Notes: a model not told the origin generated them from the letters alone. A DNA stretch of 64,000 nucleotides from Bin75 sp965223955 (GCA_965223955.1 OZ245029.1:2356001-2420000), one strand, 5' to 3'. Positions 1 to 8,836 are shown, counted from the first letter of the stretch. Numbers and translations are program-made.

Positions 1-83
1 CATAACGCGACGAGCAAAAGGGGGATCCGAATCAGGGCCGCCCCGACGATGCCGCCGCCGATTCCTTGCATCACCAACTCCAT
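1..83 (-). CDS. N-terminal fragment of unidentified protein (runs off window)
   Basis: Only the first 27 or so codons are inside the window. The start is supported by a strong Shine-Dalgarno (AGGAGG, 7 bases before the ATG on the minus strand). The visible residues are hydrophobic and glycine-rich (MELVMQGIGGGIVGAALIRI), consistent with the start of a membrane protein. No family can be assigned from this length. Confidence 0.45.
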   Translation of the reverse strand, partial: MELVMQGIGGGIVGAALIRIPLLLVAL

Positions 84-201
84 ACTTGCCCTCCTGAAAC
101 GATCTTAACCTCTATTGACTTAAGAATGCTGAACTCTGTCCTGTGAGTGCCGGAAGCCCTCTGGTCACTATCGGCAAACAGGTGTTACGTCTTGATCCCC
201 C

Positions 202-1629
202 TCAGAATTTCGTGAGCCATTCGAGACGCGCTCCATAGGCCGGGTCGCGTCCTTCCCGGACCGCTCCAAAGGCATCGACTTGCACGATAAAGTGCCGGCC
301 GATGGCGTGTTGATATCGCAGTCCCGCGGCAAAGGCACCACTCTTGTCCACCTGATTGTTCGTATTCTCTCGACCTCCCAACTCGACAATAAGCTGTTGC
401 CGGGTCCGATCGAAAAACATTTGATACCCGAGACTGCCTCCGACGGCATTGTCGGCCCGGTTTCCCAGCGCGGCCCCATACCGGCCCAATTCCACCGCGT
501 CAAACAGAATCCCGGTTCGCCCCAGTAGCCCGCCGGTTTCAGGACCACGAATGGCCGAGGAAAACTCACCGATTCCCCAAAACGCATTGAGATAGAGGAA
601 GTCCTTGGTGTGTGGCGGGGTCCACGAGATTTCATTGAATAACAGGGTGCCGCGGCTGGTTTGCGGCGTTTCGCGCTCTGTCGGGAACGAGGTATTGAGG
701 GTGAACGTGGTATTGAAAGGCCCAATACGCTGAACCCCTCGGAGCCCGGCAAACAACGCATCACCCGTGTCCTGCCCCGCTTCAAGATAGACGAGATCCA
801 GATCGATCGTCGTCAAGGGAAAGTCCGTTTCCGTAAACAGGCCGAAGAGTTGGGCATCCCGATCGAGTCGGTTGTCGTCCCGGTACACGTTGTCCCAGGC
901 ATAGAAGACGCTGATCCGTACGTTTGACGTGCCCGGCAGTTGGAGGTTGTTCCGCACCAGGGAAACGGCGTCGGGATTTCCCAGGCCCCCACTATTGATC
1001 AAGATGCCGTCCTGAAAGAGTACCGCTTGCCGGCCGACCGAAAACCCAATGTCGAGCATCCGGGTATCCCCACTATCGAGGTTCGGGAAAATCTCTCCCA
1101 CGTCCCCTTCAAAGAATAGGGTTCGGACGACCGCGTTGAACTCGTCCTGAAAATCTCCAGCAGGCTCGAACGACACGCTGGTAAACCGGTTCTCGCGGTC
1201 CAGGGGTCGCAATCCGATCAACAGGCGATCCGAAGCCGACAATTTGAGATTGGCGAAGAGGTCGAGACGGTGCGCCCATTCGGAAACGCGGGTCGCGCCG
1301 TTATCAACGGTCTGCACGGCCATCCGGTGTGTCCCGAACACCCAGAGGGAGGGCCGCCACACCGCGCCGGTCGGCAGTTCGACTTCCGGACCGAACGACC
1401 CGGTTCCCAGGAACGGCTCCCCCAATTCCAAAAGGAGCGTTGGTCGGTCCGGCACGTCTTCCACTTGAAGCGGGAGGGGGATATCCGACAAGCGACTGCC
1501 GGATTCCATCTCCTTGGATTGTTCTCCTTCTTCGCCTTGACTCCCCGAGCCGGCCCATGCCGGTGAACAGCCAACCAGCAACGCCAGGGCCATCATGGCG
1601 CCGGTGGAAATACCGACTCGCACCCTCAT
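202..1629 (-). CDS. Outer-membrane beta-barrel (porin-like) protein paired with multihaem cytochrome
   Basis: A 475-residue exported protein. The N-terminus has a charged start, a hydrophobic stretch and LLVGCSPAWA. This could be a lipobox (Cys21) or a signal peptidase I site after AWA. The mature part alternates polar and hydrophobic residues in short strands with many Gly/Asn turns and no helical membrane segments. It ends in Phe (EWLTKF), the usual last residue of outer-membrane barrels. The start codon overlaps the stop of the pentahaem cytochrome upstream (ATGA), so the two are almost certainly co-translated. Known porin-cytochrome pairs move electrons across the outer membrane; that role here is inferred. 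No residue-level match to a named porin family was recognised. Confidence 0.65.
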   Translation of the reverse strand: MRVRVGISTGAMMALALLVGCSPAWAGSGSQGEEGEQSKEMESGSRLSDIPLPLQVEDVPDRPTLLLELGEPFLGTGSFGPEVELPTGAVWRPSLWVFGTHRMAVQTVDNGATRVSEWAHRLDLFANLKLSASDRLLIGLRPLDRENRFTSVSFEPAGDFQDEFNAVVRTLFFEGDVGEIFPNLDSGDTRMLDIGFSVGRQAVLFQDGILINSGGLGNPDAVSLVRNNLQLPGTSNVRISVFYAWDNVYRDDNRLDRDAQLFGLFTETDFPLTTIDLDLVYLEAGQDTGDALFAGLRGVQRIGPFNTTFTLNTSFPTERETPQTSRGTLLFNEISWTPPHTKDFLYLNAFWGIGEFSSAIRGPETGGLLGRTGILFDAVELGRYGAALGNRADNAVGGSLGYQMFFDRTRQQLIVELGGRENTNNQVDKSGAFAAGLRYQHAIGRHFIVQVDAFGAVREGRDPAYGARLEWLTKF

Positions 1630-3500
1630 TGGACGGCTTTATCGTCCTTTGAGGAAACGTCAAACGCCACGTCGCGCTCCCACAACGTCACATGTCCCTT
1701 AAGCACCCCCTCGGCCACGTCGCGGGGACTCATTCCATAATCAAACCCAACCTCCTTGATGTCATCGATCAGATTGACCGGCACCATGCCGAGAACCAGT
1801 TTGATAGTGGCGGCATAGGGGCCCTTGCCCGTCAATTGGGAGCCCGGTATCTCGTACGACGCCCAGCGACTCCCGTTCGGTTCAATGCTCTTCCTGTGCT
1901 TTCGCACGTTCACCGGACGGCCCAGCAGGATGCTCGACTGCGTTAACGGCCGCAGGAACGGCAGCGGATCAAATGAAGGATTGACCGGTATGATCCGTTC
2001 GCTTTCGCTGCCACGGAAATTTCTGGTGATGAATTTCGATTGCAGGTTGAACAGGTATGGATCCACCGGCCGTTCACCATTGTGAACGTACAGCGAGTGC
2101 GAATCGCGAAGGTCGCCGTTGGGGTCCAGGTCACCCGACTTGAACGTGACCCTTCCATCGCGATCCGTCACCGTGACCTGCAAGTAGACGAGACGTTCCG
2201 CATCAAAACCGGTCGGCACACCATGGCCGGTGGTGTTATTCCGCACCTGCACTTTGAAACGGATGCCTTGCTCATCGGCCCGTTCGGTCACCACCTCGCC
2301 GAGCGTAAACCCTTCCTGCAACACCAGCTTTCGCTGGGCCATGTATTCGTCCAATAATGCAAATTGCTGGTCCAGCATGTCACGAGCGTCATATCGATCA
2401 TCAATGGAATCCCAGCGCTCGGGGAACACCGCATCCTCAGGGACCGTGTCTTCAAACTCATCAGTGCCCCACCCGGCCTCATAATCAAAAGCCAGCCACT
2501 CCTTGATAGTGGCCAACTTCGCAGCCTCCGTGTTGTGCGGAAAAATCCCCGGATGGATCACCGAATGATCCGGGCCGGGAAACATATGATTGGTGCGCCT
2601 TCGTGGCTTGGTCTCTACGTCTCCAATTCGGGCGGCAGGCGCCACGGCGTATCCCGACGGTCGACCGGGCTTCGTTCCCATGTGGCAGTCCTGACAGGTG
2701 ATGCCCGCCTTCGCAGCAGGCGACGTCTTATACTCGCTGAAGGCTTCCTCCAGACGAAACCCATCAAGCAGATTGACGTCGTGGCACGAACCACAGAACC
2801 CCGGAGTGACGAGTCTGAAAAATTTCTTCGCATCGGTATGGATGGCCCGGCCCGGTTTACCCCGTTCGGTGTTGACCTGGTACTCGTCACTGTCGATCAC
2901 ACGCCGGAGTTCCTTATTCCCCGTGGGCCCGTAGACCGGGTCGAACAGGTCGCCCTCCACGATCTTCACTCGCCCGCTTTCTTTCCCATAGGCCCGGTTG
3001 ACCCGGTGACAGACAATGCAGGTAATGCCCTCACGAGAGACCGGGTGCCGGTCGAGATTGCTCATGAACAAGGGCTCTCCGAGGTTCATCCCCACTTGGG
3101 TGTGGCATCGGATACAAAAATCACCATTGGTTCCATTGGTCCGCTTGAGGATGGTGCCCTGCATCGCGTTGAACACGGGACTCAGTTGAGCATAGGCATG
3201 CGGAGATACCGACCATTCACGGTAATGCTCCTCGTGGCACGTTTTACAGGTGGTTGCAGAGGGAAATCGATCGTCCGAAAAGAACGCTCCGTGGGCAGCG
3301 TCGGAAGAAACCTCTTTCCCTGGTTCATCGATTGACTGTGCTGCCGCACTGAGCAGGGCCGCTGACGCACCCAGTACGATCAACGCGGATGGAAGAACAA
3401 GCCATCCGGTTTTGAGAATTGGCGCTATTGCCGCCACAAACATCACAGGCAGTCGACGCAAAGGCGTCCTCACATTCTTCCGAACGACACCGAACTTCAT
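1626..3500 (-). CDS. Pentahaem cytochrome c, exported
   Basis: A 624-residue c-type cytochrome with five CxxCH haem sites at about residues 85 (CKTCH), 128 (CIRCH), 161 (CIVCH), 236 (CGSCH) and 269 (CQDCHM). A long haem-free C-terminal half follows. I chose the ATG at 3498-3500 because the open frame upstream of it encodes an unlikely 45-residue leader. From this start there is a basic n-region and a hydrophobic segment ending near LLSAAAQS, a Sec-type signal or anchor. The haem order and the last CQDCHM site match the cytochromes at 51228-52478 and 52535-53899, so these are paralogues of a c554-like family. It is translationally coupled to the beta-barrel gene downstream. Redox partner unknown. 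Confidence 0.85.
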   Translation of the reverse strand: MKFGVVRKNVRTPLRRLPVMFVAAIAPILKTGWLVLPSALIVLGASAALLSAAAQSIDEPGKEVSSDAAHGAFFSDDRFPSATTCKTCHEEHYREWSVSPHAYAQLSPVFNAMQGTILKRTNGTNGDFCIRCHTQVGMNLGEPLFMSNLDRHPVSREGITCIVCHRVNRAYGKESGRVKIVEGDLFDPVYGPTGNKELRRVIDSDEYQVNTERGKPGRAIHTDAKKFFRLVTPGFCGSCHDVNLLDGFRLEEAFSEYKTSPAAKAGITCQDCHMGTKPGRPSGYAVAPAARIGDVETKPRRRTNHMFPGPDHSVIHPGIFPHNTEAAKLATIKEWLAFDYEAGWGTDEFEDTVPEDAVFPERWDSIDDRYDARDMLDQQFALLDEYMAQRKLVLQEGFTLGEVVTERADEQGIRFKVQVRNNTTGHGVPTGFDAERLVYLQVTVTDRDGRVTFKSGDLDPNGDLRDSHSLYVHNGERPVDPYLFNLQSKFITRNFRGSESERIIPVNPSFDPLPFLRPLTQSSILLGRPVNVRKHRKSIEPNGSRWASYEIPGSQLTGKGPYAATIKLVLGMVPVNLIDDIKEVGFDYGMSPRDVAEGVLKGHVTLWERDVAFDVSSKDDKAVQ

Positions 3501-3731
3501 GAGACTGAATTCCAAGCTTTCAACTACATTGTATACAGAGAGGAAAGTTTGTCCGCAGGCAAGCCATGTATGCGCCAAGGCTCTGTGTAGCAGGCAAACA
3601 GCCGACGATTTTACATATTCAGGATTAATTGTCAATACGTATTAAGCAGAACGAATATTCCTGAAATAAGCAGAACGATCAGTCCAGGATTGACAAAGAG
3701 GAAAAGGCGGGAGGGATCCTTTTTTTATTGA

Positions 3732-3761
3732 TTGGCAAACCTTCTCCTTTAGCAGTAAAAT
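3732..3761 (+). promoter_or_regulatory. Probable sigma70-type promoter of the glutathione peroxidase gene
   Basis: TTGGCA (3732-3737) and TAAAAT (3756-3761) are separated by 18 bases, 54 bases before the ATG at 3816. A good Shine-Dalgarno (AAAAGGAG, about 3802-3809) follows. The 315-base gap 3501-3815 is otherwise AT-rich, divides the two divergent genes and shows no further gene. Confidence 0.4.
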
Positions 3762-3815
3762 AGTGATGTTCCTACCGGACAAAGCAATTGAGGTCACCTG
3801 CAAAAGGAGTCGCCC

Positions 3816-4421
3816 ATGAAACGATCTTCCTCTCTCACCTTGCTGATCGGCTGCACAGCCGGCGTGCTGTTGACCCTCATGTTCGGAGCCTGTAAACCAG
3901 GGTACTCAGCCGAGACCCCCACACGTGGCGATGCCATGACACCTGTGCATGCGTTCACTTTGAATGATATTGACGGGAATCCGCTCGCCCTGAACGCTTT
4001 TACGGGAAAAGTCATGCTCCTGGTGAATACCGCCAGTCTGTGCGGCAATACGCCTCAATACGAAGGGTTGCAAACGTTGTATGAACAGTATCGAGAACAG
4101 GGGCTGGAAATTCTGGCATTCCCGGCTAATAATTTCGGGAAACAGGAACCCGGCACGGATGAGGAGATCAAATCCTTTTGTTACACCAAATACGCTTTAG
4201 CGTTTCCCTTGTTCAGCAAAATCAGTGTCAGGGGAGAGGATATGCACCCTCTCTATCACTACCTGACCACTCAAAGCCCATTCCCCGGCGAAATCGAGTG
4301 GAACTTTCAGAAATTTCTGGTGAATCGAGAAGGAGAGGTGATCGCCCGTTATCGACCGGGGCTGAAACCACTCTCCTCCCAACTCGTTCAGGACATTGAA
4401 CGAGCACTCGACAAGAGTTGA
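3816..4421 (+). CDS. Glutathione peroxidase family thiol peroxidase, exported
   Basis: A 201-residue protein with an N-terminal hydrophobic signal ending in LMFGAC, a plausible lipobox, so probably a membrane-anchored periplasmic peroxidase. The Gpx fold follows: catalytic Cys in NTASLCGNTPQYEGL, the FPANNFGKQEPG motif, and WNFQKFLV carrying the tetrad Trp and Asn. The tetrad Gln (second residue of NQF in classical enzymes) is Asn here. The second Cys in EIKSFCYTKYALAF is in place for a thioredoxin-linked two-Cys mechanism. It would reduce hydrogen or lipid hydroperoxides. The gene is monocistronic, convergent with the next gene and only 6 bases from its stop. Confidence 0.9.
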   Translation: MKRSSSLTLLIGCTAGVLLTLMFGACKPGYSAETPTRGDAMTPVHAFTLNDIDGNPLALNAFTGKVMLLVNTASLCGNTPQYEGLQTLYEQYREQGLEILAFPANNFGKQEPGTDEEIKSFCYTKYALAFPLFSKISVRGEDMHPLYHYLTTQSPFPGEIEWNFQKFLVNREGEVIARYRPGLKPLSSQLVQDIERALDKS

Positions 4422-4427
4422 AAGGCA

Positions 4428-4778
4428 TTACACTTCAAACTGTACGACCATTTCCTGTTCGATTAGCCAATCTTGCAGTCTCAGGCCGAGCCCCCCGGAA
4501 CCGGCCCAACTGCCTCCCGTGGCCTGCCGGTAGTAAAACTCGACGAGACCTCGAAACACCTGAAGATTCAATGGCCCATCATATCCCTGCGGGGGTGTGA
4601 CGAATGGCGGTGAGCCCTCTTCTTGGTTTGCCTGTGTCACGTCCGCATACACGTCAATGAACTCCTGTCCTCCGACATTCAGATCAAAGAAGACCCGTGA
4701 ACCGATCTGAGCTTCATCACTCCCGGCTTCGGAAGAATTCACAAGGCAGCGTCGAAACGTCACCGTAGCGATAGCCAT
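4428..4778 (-). CDS. Conserved-looking small protein of unknown function
   Basis: A 116-residue soluble protein starting MAIATVTFRRCLV, with no signal peptide or membrane segment. It is Gly/Gln/Glu-rich (for example GGSWAGSGGLGLRLQDWLIE) and contains one Cys. No family was recognised. The frame is uninterrupted, its codon use resembles its neighbours, and it sits 40 bases downstream of the HAD phosphatase on the same strand, so the two may be co-transcribed. Confidence 0.6.
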   Translation of the reverse strand: MAIATVTFRRCLVNSSEAGSDEAQIGSRVFFDLNVGGQEFIDVYADVTQANQEEGSPPFVTPPQGYDGPLNLQVFRGLVEFYYRQATGGSWAGSGGLGLRLQDWLIEQEMVVQFEV

Positions 4779-4818
4779 GAGAAGACTCTCAGGGGCTTGA
4801 GCGAAGGAATCGGTTTCT

Positions 4819-5379
4819 TCATGAGGCCGGGTTCGAACTCATGCTGAGGTTCCGCCATAACTCATCCCAGTCGGATACCCTGGTTGCGCCCGGGGCTGAA
4901 AACATTCGGTTCCAGGGCTGATCCATCAGAAAGACACGGACGCCTCGATCCAAATAATCACTCACGTGCTCGGGGTGATCGTCCACCGCCAGGACAATGC
5001 CCTCCGCCACATCCGGCTTGTCCTTGGCGTGATGAAGTTCATCGAATGGAATGCCGTGTTCTTCCAACCAGGCCAGAGTTTGCGGACGAGCCGTCGGTCG
5101 CCGTGCCGTGATCAGGACGATTCGATAACTCTCCTGAAGTTGCTGCAACACTCGTCGAGCACCGGGAATCAATGGAAGCATTGGAATGCTGCGCTCATGA
5201 AAATAATCAAAAATCTGTTCGATCAGCCCCGGATCCAAATCACTGGTGTCGAGTCCACCGGCACTGGCATATATCGCGGAAGGCCACGGCCTGCCGGTCA
5301 ATTCATGAAAAATGCGTTGGACTTCCTCTTCGGCCTGAGCCACAACATTATCGATATCAACGGCAAAACCCGGTTGCAT
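4819..5379 (-). CDS. HAD-superfamily phosphatase, 5'-nucleotidase (NT5C)-like
   Basis: A 186-residue protein with the HAD motifs in order. Motif I is DIDNVV near the N-terminus (nucleophile and acid/base Asp). Motif II is the Thr in VLITARRP, motif III the Lys in HHAKDKPD, and motif IV the acidic pair in LAVDDHPEH. The cap sits between motifs I and II, as in the deoxyribonucleotidase/NT5C group. The substrate cannot be read from sequence; nucleotide monophosphates are the family guess. I use the ATG at 5377-5379; a TTG nine bases upstream is also in frame. Confidence 0.75.
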   Translation of the reverse strand: MQPGFAVDIDNVVAQAEEEVQRIFHELTGRPWPSAIYASAGGLDTSDLDPGLIEQIFDYFHERSIPMLPLIPGARRVLQQLQESYRIVLITARRPTARPQTLAWLEEHGIPFDELHHAKDKPDVAEGIVLAVDDHPEHVSDYLDRGVRVFLMDQPWNRMFSAPGATRVSDWDELWRNLSMSSNPAS

Positions 5380-5415
5380 AGGCCTCAATCCCCTATTGTT
5401 GACACGAAAATAAAT

Positions 5416-5655
5416 AGGAGCTGTCGGGTTACGCTACGCTAACCCGACCTACCATTCTGATTACATTTCTTGAAATTGTTTACAATTCGTCGCATTTATT
5501 ACAAAATGTACATATTTGTAACATTCATGACAAACTGTACAATATGTACGTTTTGTACAGTCCCGTAGGGCAGGTTAGCGACGCGTAACCTGACCTCCTC
5601 GCTGTTCGACGAAAATAGAACCTGTCGGATTACGCAAGGCTAATCCGACCTACGG
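5416..5655. repeat. Three copies of a dispersed REP-like hairpin
   Basis: Three short palindromes share the pattern GTCGGGTTA - 8 bases - TAACCCGAC: stems at 5423-5431/5440-5448, 5571-5577/5586-5592 (CAGGTTA/TAACCTG) and 5624-5632/5641-5649 (GTCGGATTA/TAATCCGAC). All have a CGC-type loop and GTAGG at one edge. The first and third also share the left flank ACGAAAATA. This is a bacterial interspersed palindromic repeat cluster in a 318-base gene-free stretch. Confidence 0.8.
5474..5560. promoter_or_regulatory. AT-rich cluster of TGTAC palindromes
   Basis: TGTAC occurs at 5507, 5536, 5545 and 5554; the last three are exactly 9 bases apart. CTGTACAA (5535-5542) and TTGTACAG (5553-5560) form an inverted pair. 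Another inverted pair, AATTGT/ACAATT, lies at 5474-5487. The AT content is far above the flanks. This could be an operator array for a regulator or a remnant of a mobile element; neither is proven. Confidence 0.35.
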
Positions 5656-5697
5656 GCTACTGCCTCTCTTTTCTGTCATCCTTGCCTTCTCTTTCTG

Positions 5698-6708
5698 TCA
5701 TCCTTGCGAACGCGAGGAGGTGGATTCACATTTGAAGTGCAACAGGTGGTTTCTAAAAACCTCGGCGGGCGTCTGATAGCCGAGACATTTCCGCGGGGTA
5801 TTATTGTATACCTGAACCAGATGCGTAAAGTGTTCATCGGAGAGAGCCACCAAGTCGGTCTTGCGGGGCAGGGTCCGGCGCAAGCGGCCGATGGCGTTTT
5901 CGACGCCGCCCTTTTGCCAGGGCGAGTGGGTCTCACAGAAGAAGGTTTCGAGGCCGAGCGTATGGAGGGCATAATGCCGCGCAAACTCCGTCCCGTTATC
6001 GAAGGTGATTGTTTGGCGCCACGTGGGGGGCAAGGGCGCGAGGAGGGTGGCGATGGCGTGGGCGATCGGCGCGGCGGCTTTGCCGGGGGGGCGCGCGGCG
6101 ATCAGCAGGCGGGAGTGGCGCTCATGGAGGGTCAAGATGGCTTGGCCGTAGATCCGGAACAACATCAGATCGGCCTCCCAATGGCCCGGGGTACGGCGAT
6201 CCGCGACCGCCGCCGGCCGCTCCGCCAGCGGGCGGCGCAGAGCGATAAAGGACGCCGGGCTGCGCCCCTTGTAGCAACGGCGCCCGCGTTTGGCTTTGGC
6301 CTGCGGCAGATAGTGGCGCCAGGCGTACTCTGTTTTGCGGGCCATCTGCGCATAGATGAAGCGGTAGATGGTCTCGTGGGAGATGACCGGTCGGTGCTGC
6401 TCCCGAGCGAGGCGGCCGGCCACCTGTTGGGGGGACCAGCCGTGTTGAAGCTGCGCCAGGACCGTGGCGCGGAGCGTGCTGTCGCGGTCGAGCTTGGAGC
6501 CCTGCCAGCGGTGCGCCCGGGCTTGTTGGTCGGCATAGCCTGGGCGGTAGCCCTGGGTGGTGGACCCATTGCGGTTCAGCTCCCGAGCCACAGTCGATGG
6601 CGCGCGATCCAGAGTTGCCGCAATTTGGCGGATCGAGTGTCCCGTGGTGTGTAAGCGGGCCATTTCACAGCGGTCTTCAAGGGTGAGTTGTGTGTAGTAG
6701 CGTCCCAT
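5698..6708 (-). CDS. IS30-family transposase
   Basis: 336 residues. The N-terminal HTH_38-type domain (about residues 5-50: LTLEDRCEMARLHTTGHSIR, then TLDRAPSTVARELNRNG) binds the ends. The DDE catalytic core has Asp in GHWEADLM, Asp in ITFDNGTEF and Glu in GGVENAIGRLRR. The frame is complete. The stop codon at 5698-5700 lies 24 bases outside the left terminal repeat, so the last residues (about ESTSSRSQG) come from flanking DNA. Confidence 0.92.
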   Translation of the reverse strand: MGRYYTQLTLEDRCEMARLHTTGHSIRQIAATLDRAPSTVARELNRNGSTTQGYRPGYADQQARAHRWQGSKLDRDSTLRATVLAQLQHGWSPQQVAGRLAREQHRPVISHETIYRFIYAQMARKTEYAWRHYLPQAKAKRGRRCYKGRSPASFIALRRPLAERPAAVADRRTPGHWEADLMLFRIYGQAILTLHERHSRLLIAARPPGKAAAPIAHAIATLLAPLPPTWRQTITFDNGTEFARHYALHTLGLETFFCETHSPWQKGGVENAIGRLRRTLPRKTDLVALSDEHFTHLVQVYNNTPRKCLGYQTPAEVFRNHLLHFKCESTSSRSQG

Positions 6709-6747
6709 GGCAACACCTTAACAAGGTGTTGCACTTCGTTTGTGAAT
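5724..6747 (-). mobile_element. IS30-family insertion sequence, apparently intact
   Basis: The element is bounded by imperfect inverted repeats. Left is ATTCACATTTGAAGTGCAAC (5724-5743); the right end, read on the minus strand from 6747, is ATTCACAAACGAAGTGCAAC. It carries one transposase gene. The flanks (CATCCTTGCGAACGCGAGGA on the left, GGGGATCCAGAG on the right) look like the two halves of the dispersed CCCTGGATCCCC-type repeat of this genome, so the element probably inserted in such a repeat. No clear target duplication was found. Confidence 0.8.
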
Positions 6748-6751
6748 TTAG

Positions 6752-7080
6752 GGGATCCAGAGCCTTTCTTCTCACAAAACGAAGGAACAGCAAAGACCCT
6801 GGACCCCCGATCAAGTCGGGGATGACAGAAGGAGAAAGGGCAGTGACACCGTGTTGTAGAGATCTCCTGCCAAATTATACGACCGCCTTTTCTGTCTCCG
6901 GGCGCTACCACAGAATAGCCGGTATCAAATCCTTGAAAGAATGTTCGGCCATCTCAGGGGCAGTCCCCCTCTCCCTCCCCCTCACCCCAGCCCTCTCCCG
7001 CCAGGGGCGAGGGAGTAAAGAGCCTATCCTCTCCCTTGACGGGAGAGGGCAAAAGATCCCCGGATGCACGAGAATTGAGG
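6752..7080. repeat. Gene-free stretch of dispersed repeats
   Basis: Contains a GATCCAGAG...GACCCTGGACCCCCGA...TCGGGGATGACA unit (about 6754-6831) related to copies near 20370 and 29564. It also holds a C/T-rich tract of the form CCCCTCACCCCAGCCCTCTC near 6978-7015 and its partial inverse near 7030-7045. No open frame with coding features was seen. Confidence 0.6.
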
Positions 7081-7084
7081 ATGT

Positions 7085-8836
7085 CTATTCCCTGATCCGA
7101 AGCGTGCGGAGGCGGTTCAGTGCCGCGGCGATTTCGAAGGCACGAGGCCGGGCGAAATTGCCCGGATGTCGCTCGTCCTGGTGATAGGGATCGAGTCCGT
7201 CCAAACCGGCGTCGTCAAACAGCTCGACAAGGCCTTGCACCATCGCCTTCACTCCCGTCCGTCCTTCCATCAAACGGCGGGAAGCGAGATGCAGGGCATA
7301 CCCTATCGCCCGGGTTTGGCTGGCGTCCACGAGTTGTTCTACACCGCTCAAATCGATCACCTCATGCCCGAAGGCAATGGCGTCTACGGATCTGGCTTCG
7401 ATTTTTACTTCACGGTTTCCACGGGAAGGATCGAGGCTCTCCCGTACGGGAATTCTGGACGCGACCTCGGATAAGGGTGAAGTCGTTTCGATTTCCCGTT
7501 GGGTACGGAACTCTCGTGCGATTCGTTGGGCTTCTTCCGTCACGTCGAGCGGTTGATAGTCCTGCATTGCAATCACGGTGTCGGCCACGTCGAAATAATC
7601 GCCGCAGCCTCCCATCACCAACACCGTAGACACCCCATGCCGTTCATACAATTCACGAACACGATCCACGAACGGCGTGATGGGTTCGTGCTCTTTGTGA
7701 ACCAACGCCTGCATGCGGGCATCCCTCACCATGAAATTCGTCGCGGACGTATCTTCGTCCAATAACAGCGTGGTGGCCCCGACTTCGACGGCTTCAAGAA
7801 TCGAGGCGGCTTGACTGGTGCTCCCGCTGGCATTGTCCGTTGAAAATCGTGCGGTATCCTGCCCATACGGAAGATTTTTGATAAACCCGCTGATGTCGAC
7901 CCGTTCGATATGGCGTCCATCTTCGGCACGGATTTTGACGGCCTGTTCCGTTGTCACCACGTATTCCCGGCCGTCTTCCGGGACGTGAGGGTATACCCCG
8001 CGCTCCAACGCCCGCAGGACCGTGGACTTGCCGTGATACCCGCCTCCCACGATTAACGTGACGCCTTTCGGGATCCCGAAACCCGTTAACGAGTGCGTGA
8101 GCCTGCCATCCTGAGTAACCGGATGCAGGATGGGAATCGACACACGAAGCGAATCGGGAGCGCGAAACGGTTGGGCCTGTTGGCGTGAAAGAGGACGATC
8201 GGATGCCCCGCTGCTTCTTGGAAGAATCGACTCGTCGGCAATGAAGGCCACCAACCCCAAAGCATCGAGTTGCGTACGGATCGATTCCTGATTGTCGGCG
8301 CAATCGACAAAGGCGCGTGCGCGTTCCTGATCAACGTGTTCCCACTTCAAGACCCGTTCCGCAATCTCCGGCATTTCCTGACAGAACATGGCCTCGGCCT
8401 GCCGGCCCATGATGGTGCGGCCTTGTGCCGGCAGGCCCAACGACAGGCGGGCTTCGACCCATTGCGGCGTCACCACCATCGCCGTTCGTTCCAACACCTC
8501 CTGGCCGCCTACGTCAATTGTAATGAGCCCGCTTTTCCCGATCCCCCGATTGTCTTGACACACGTGACGAATCGCGTGATGCACTTCACGGGTCAAAAAA
8601 TCCTGCAATGCCACTCGTCGGACGCGACCTGAAAAAAGATCGGGCGGGAGCTGGGCGACGGTACCGGGAACGCGCACTCGAATTTTTGAAGGGGACGCGA
8701 ACGGGTCGCCTTGCACGTGGTCGATGAACAGGGTGAACCGGGGATAGGCGTAGGCGCCTTGCAGATCCTTGTACGCTTTGTACCCCCGGCCATCAATCCG
8801 GGCGAGGATGTTTCTGAGATCATCGACGGTGCGCAT
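7085..8836 (-). CDS. ABC-class P-loop ATPase of uncharacterised family (PF09818-like)
   Basis: A 583-residue soluble protein matching the family annotated as predicted ATPase of the ABC class. Its N-terminal domain (about 1-240) precedes a Walker A (VGGGYHGKSTVLRALERG, about 280-297). A signature-like segment (STDNASGSTSQAASILEAVE) and Walker B (TLLLDEDTSATNFM) follow. A Gly-rich MGGCGDYFDVADTVIAM motif and a conserved C-terminal domain complete it. There is no membrane segment, so it is not a transporter ATPase by itself. Substrate and partner are unknown. It lies 13 bases downstream of the reductase gene on the same strand and may share its transcript. Confidence 0.85.
   Translation of the reverse strand: MRTVDDLRNILARIDGRGYKAYKDLQGAYAYPRFTLFIDHVQGDPFASPSKIRVRVPGTVAQLPPDLFSGRVRRVALQDFLTREVHHAIRHVCQDNRGIGKSGLITIDVGGQEVLERTAMVVTPQWVEARLSLGLPAQGRTIMGRQAEAMFCQEMPEIAERVLKWEHVDQERARAFVDCADNQESIRTQLDALGLVAFIADESILPRSSGASDRPLSRQQAQPFRAPDSLRVSIPILHPVTQDGRLTHSLTGFGIPKGVTLIVGGGYHGKSTVLRALERGVYPHVPEDGREYVVTTEQAVKIRAEDGRHIERVDISGFIKNLPYGQDTARFSTDNASGSTSQAASILEAVEVGATTLLLDEDTSATNFMVRDARMQALVHKEHEPITPFVDRVRELYERHGVSTVLVMGGCGDYFDVADTVIAMQDYQPLDVTEEAQRIAREFRTQREIETTSPLSEVASRIPVRESLDPSRGNREVKIEARSVDAIAFGHEVIDLSGVEQLVDASQTRAIGYALHLASRRLMEGRTGVKAMVQGLVELFDDAGLDGLDPYHQDERHPGNFARPRAFEIAAALNRLRTLRIRE

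Noticed and set aside
5416..5655. CRISPR array
   Set aside because: The three repeats are palindromes with unequal spacing (about 148 and 53 bases), not regularly spaced direct repeats, and no cas genes are present.
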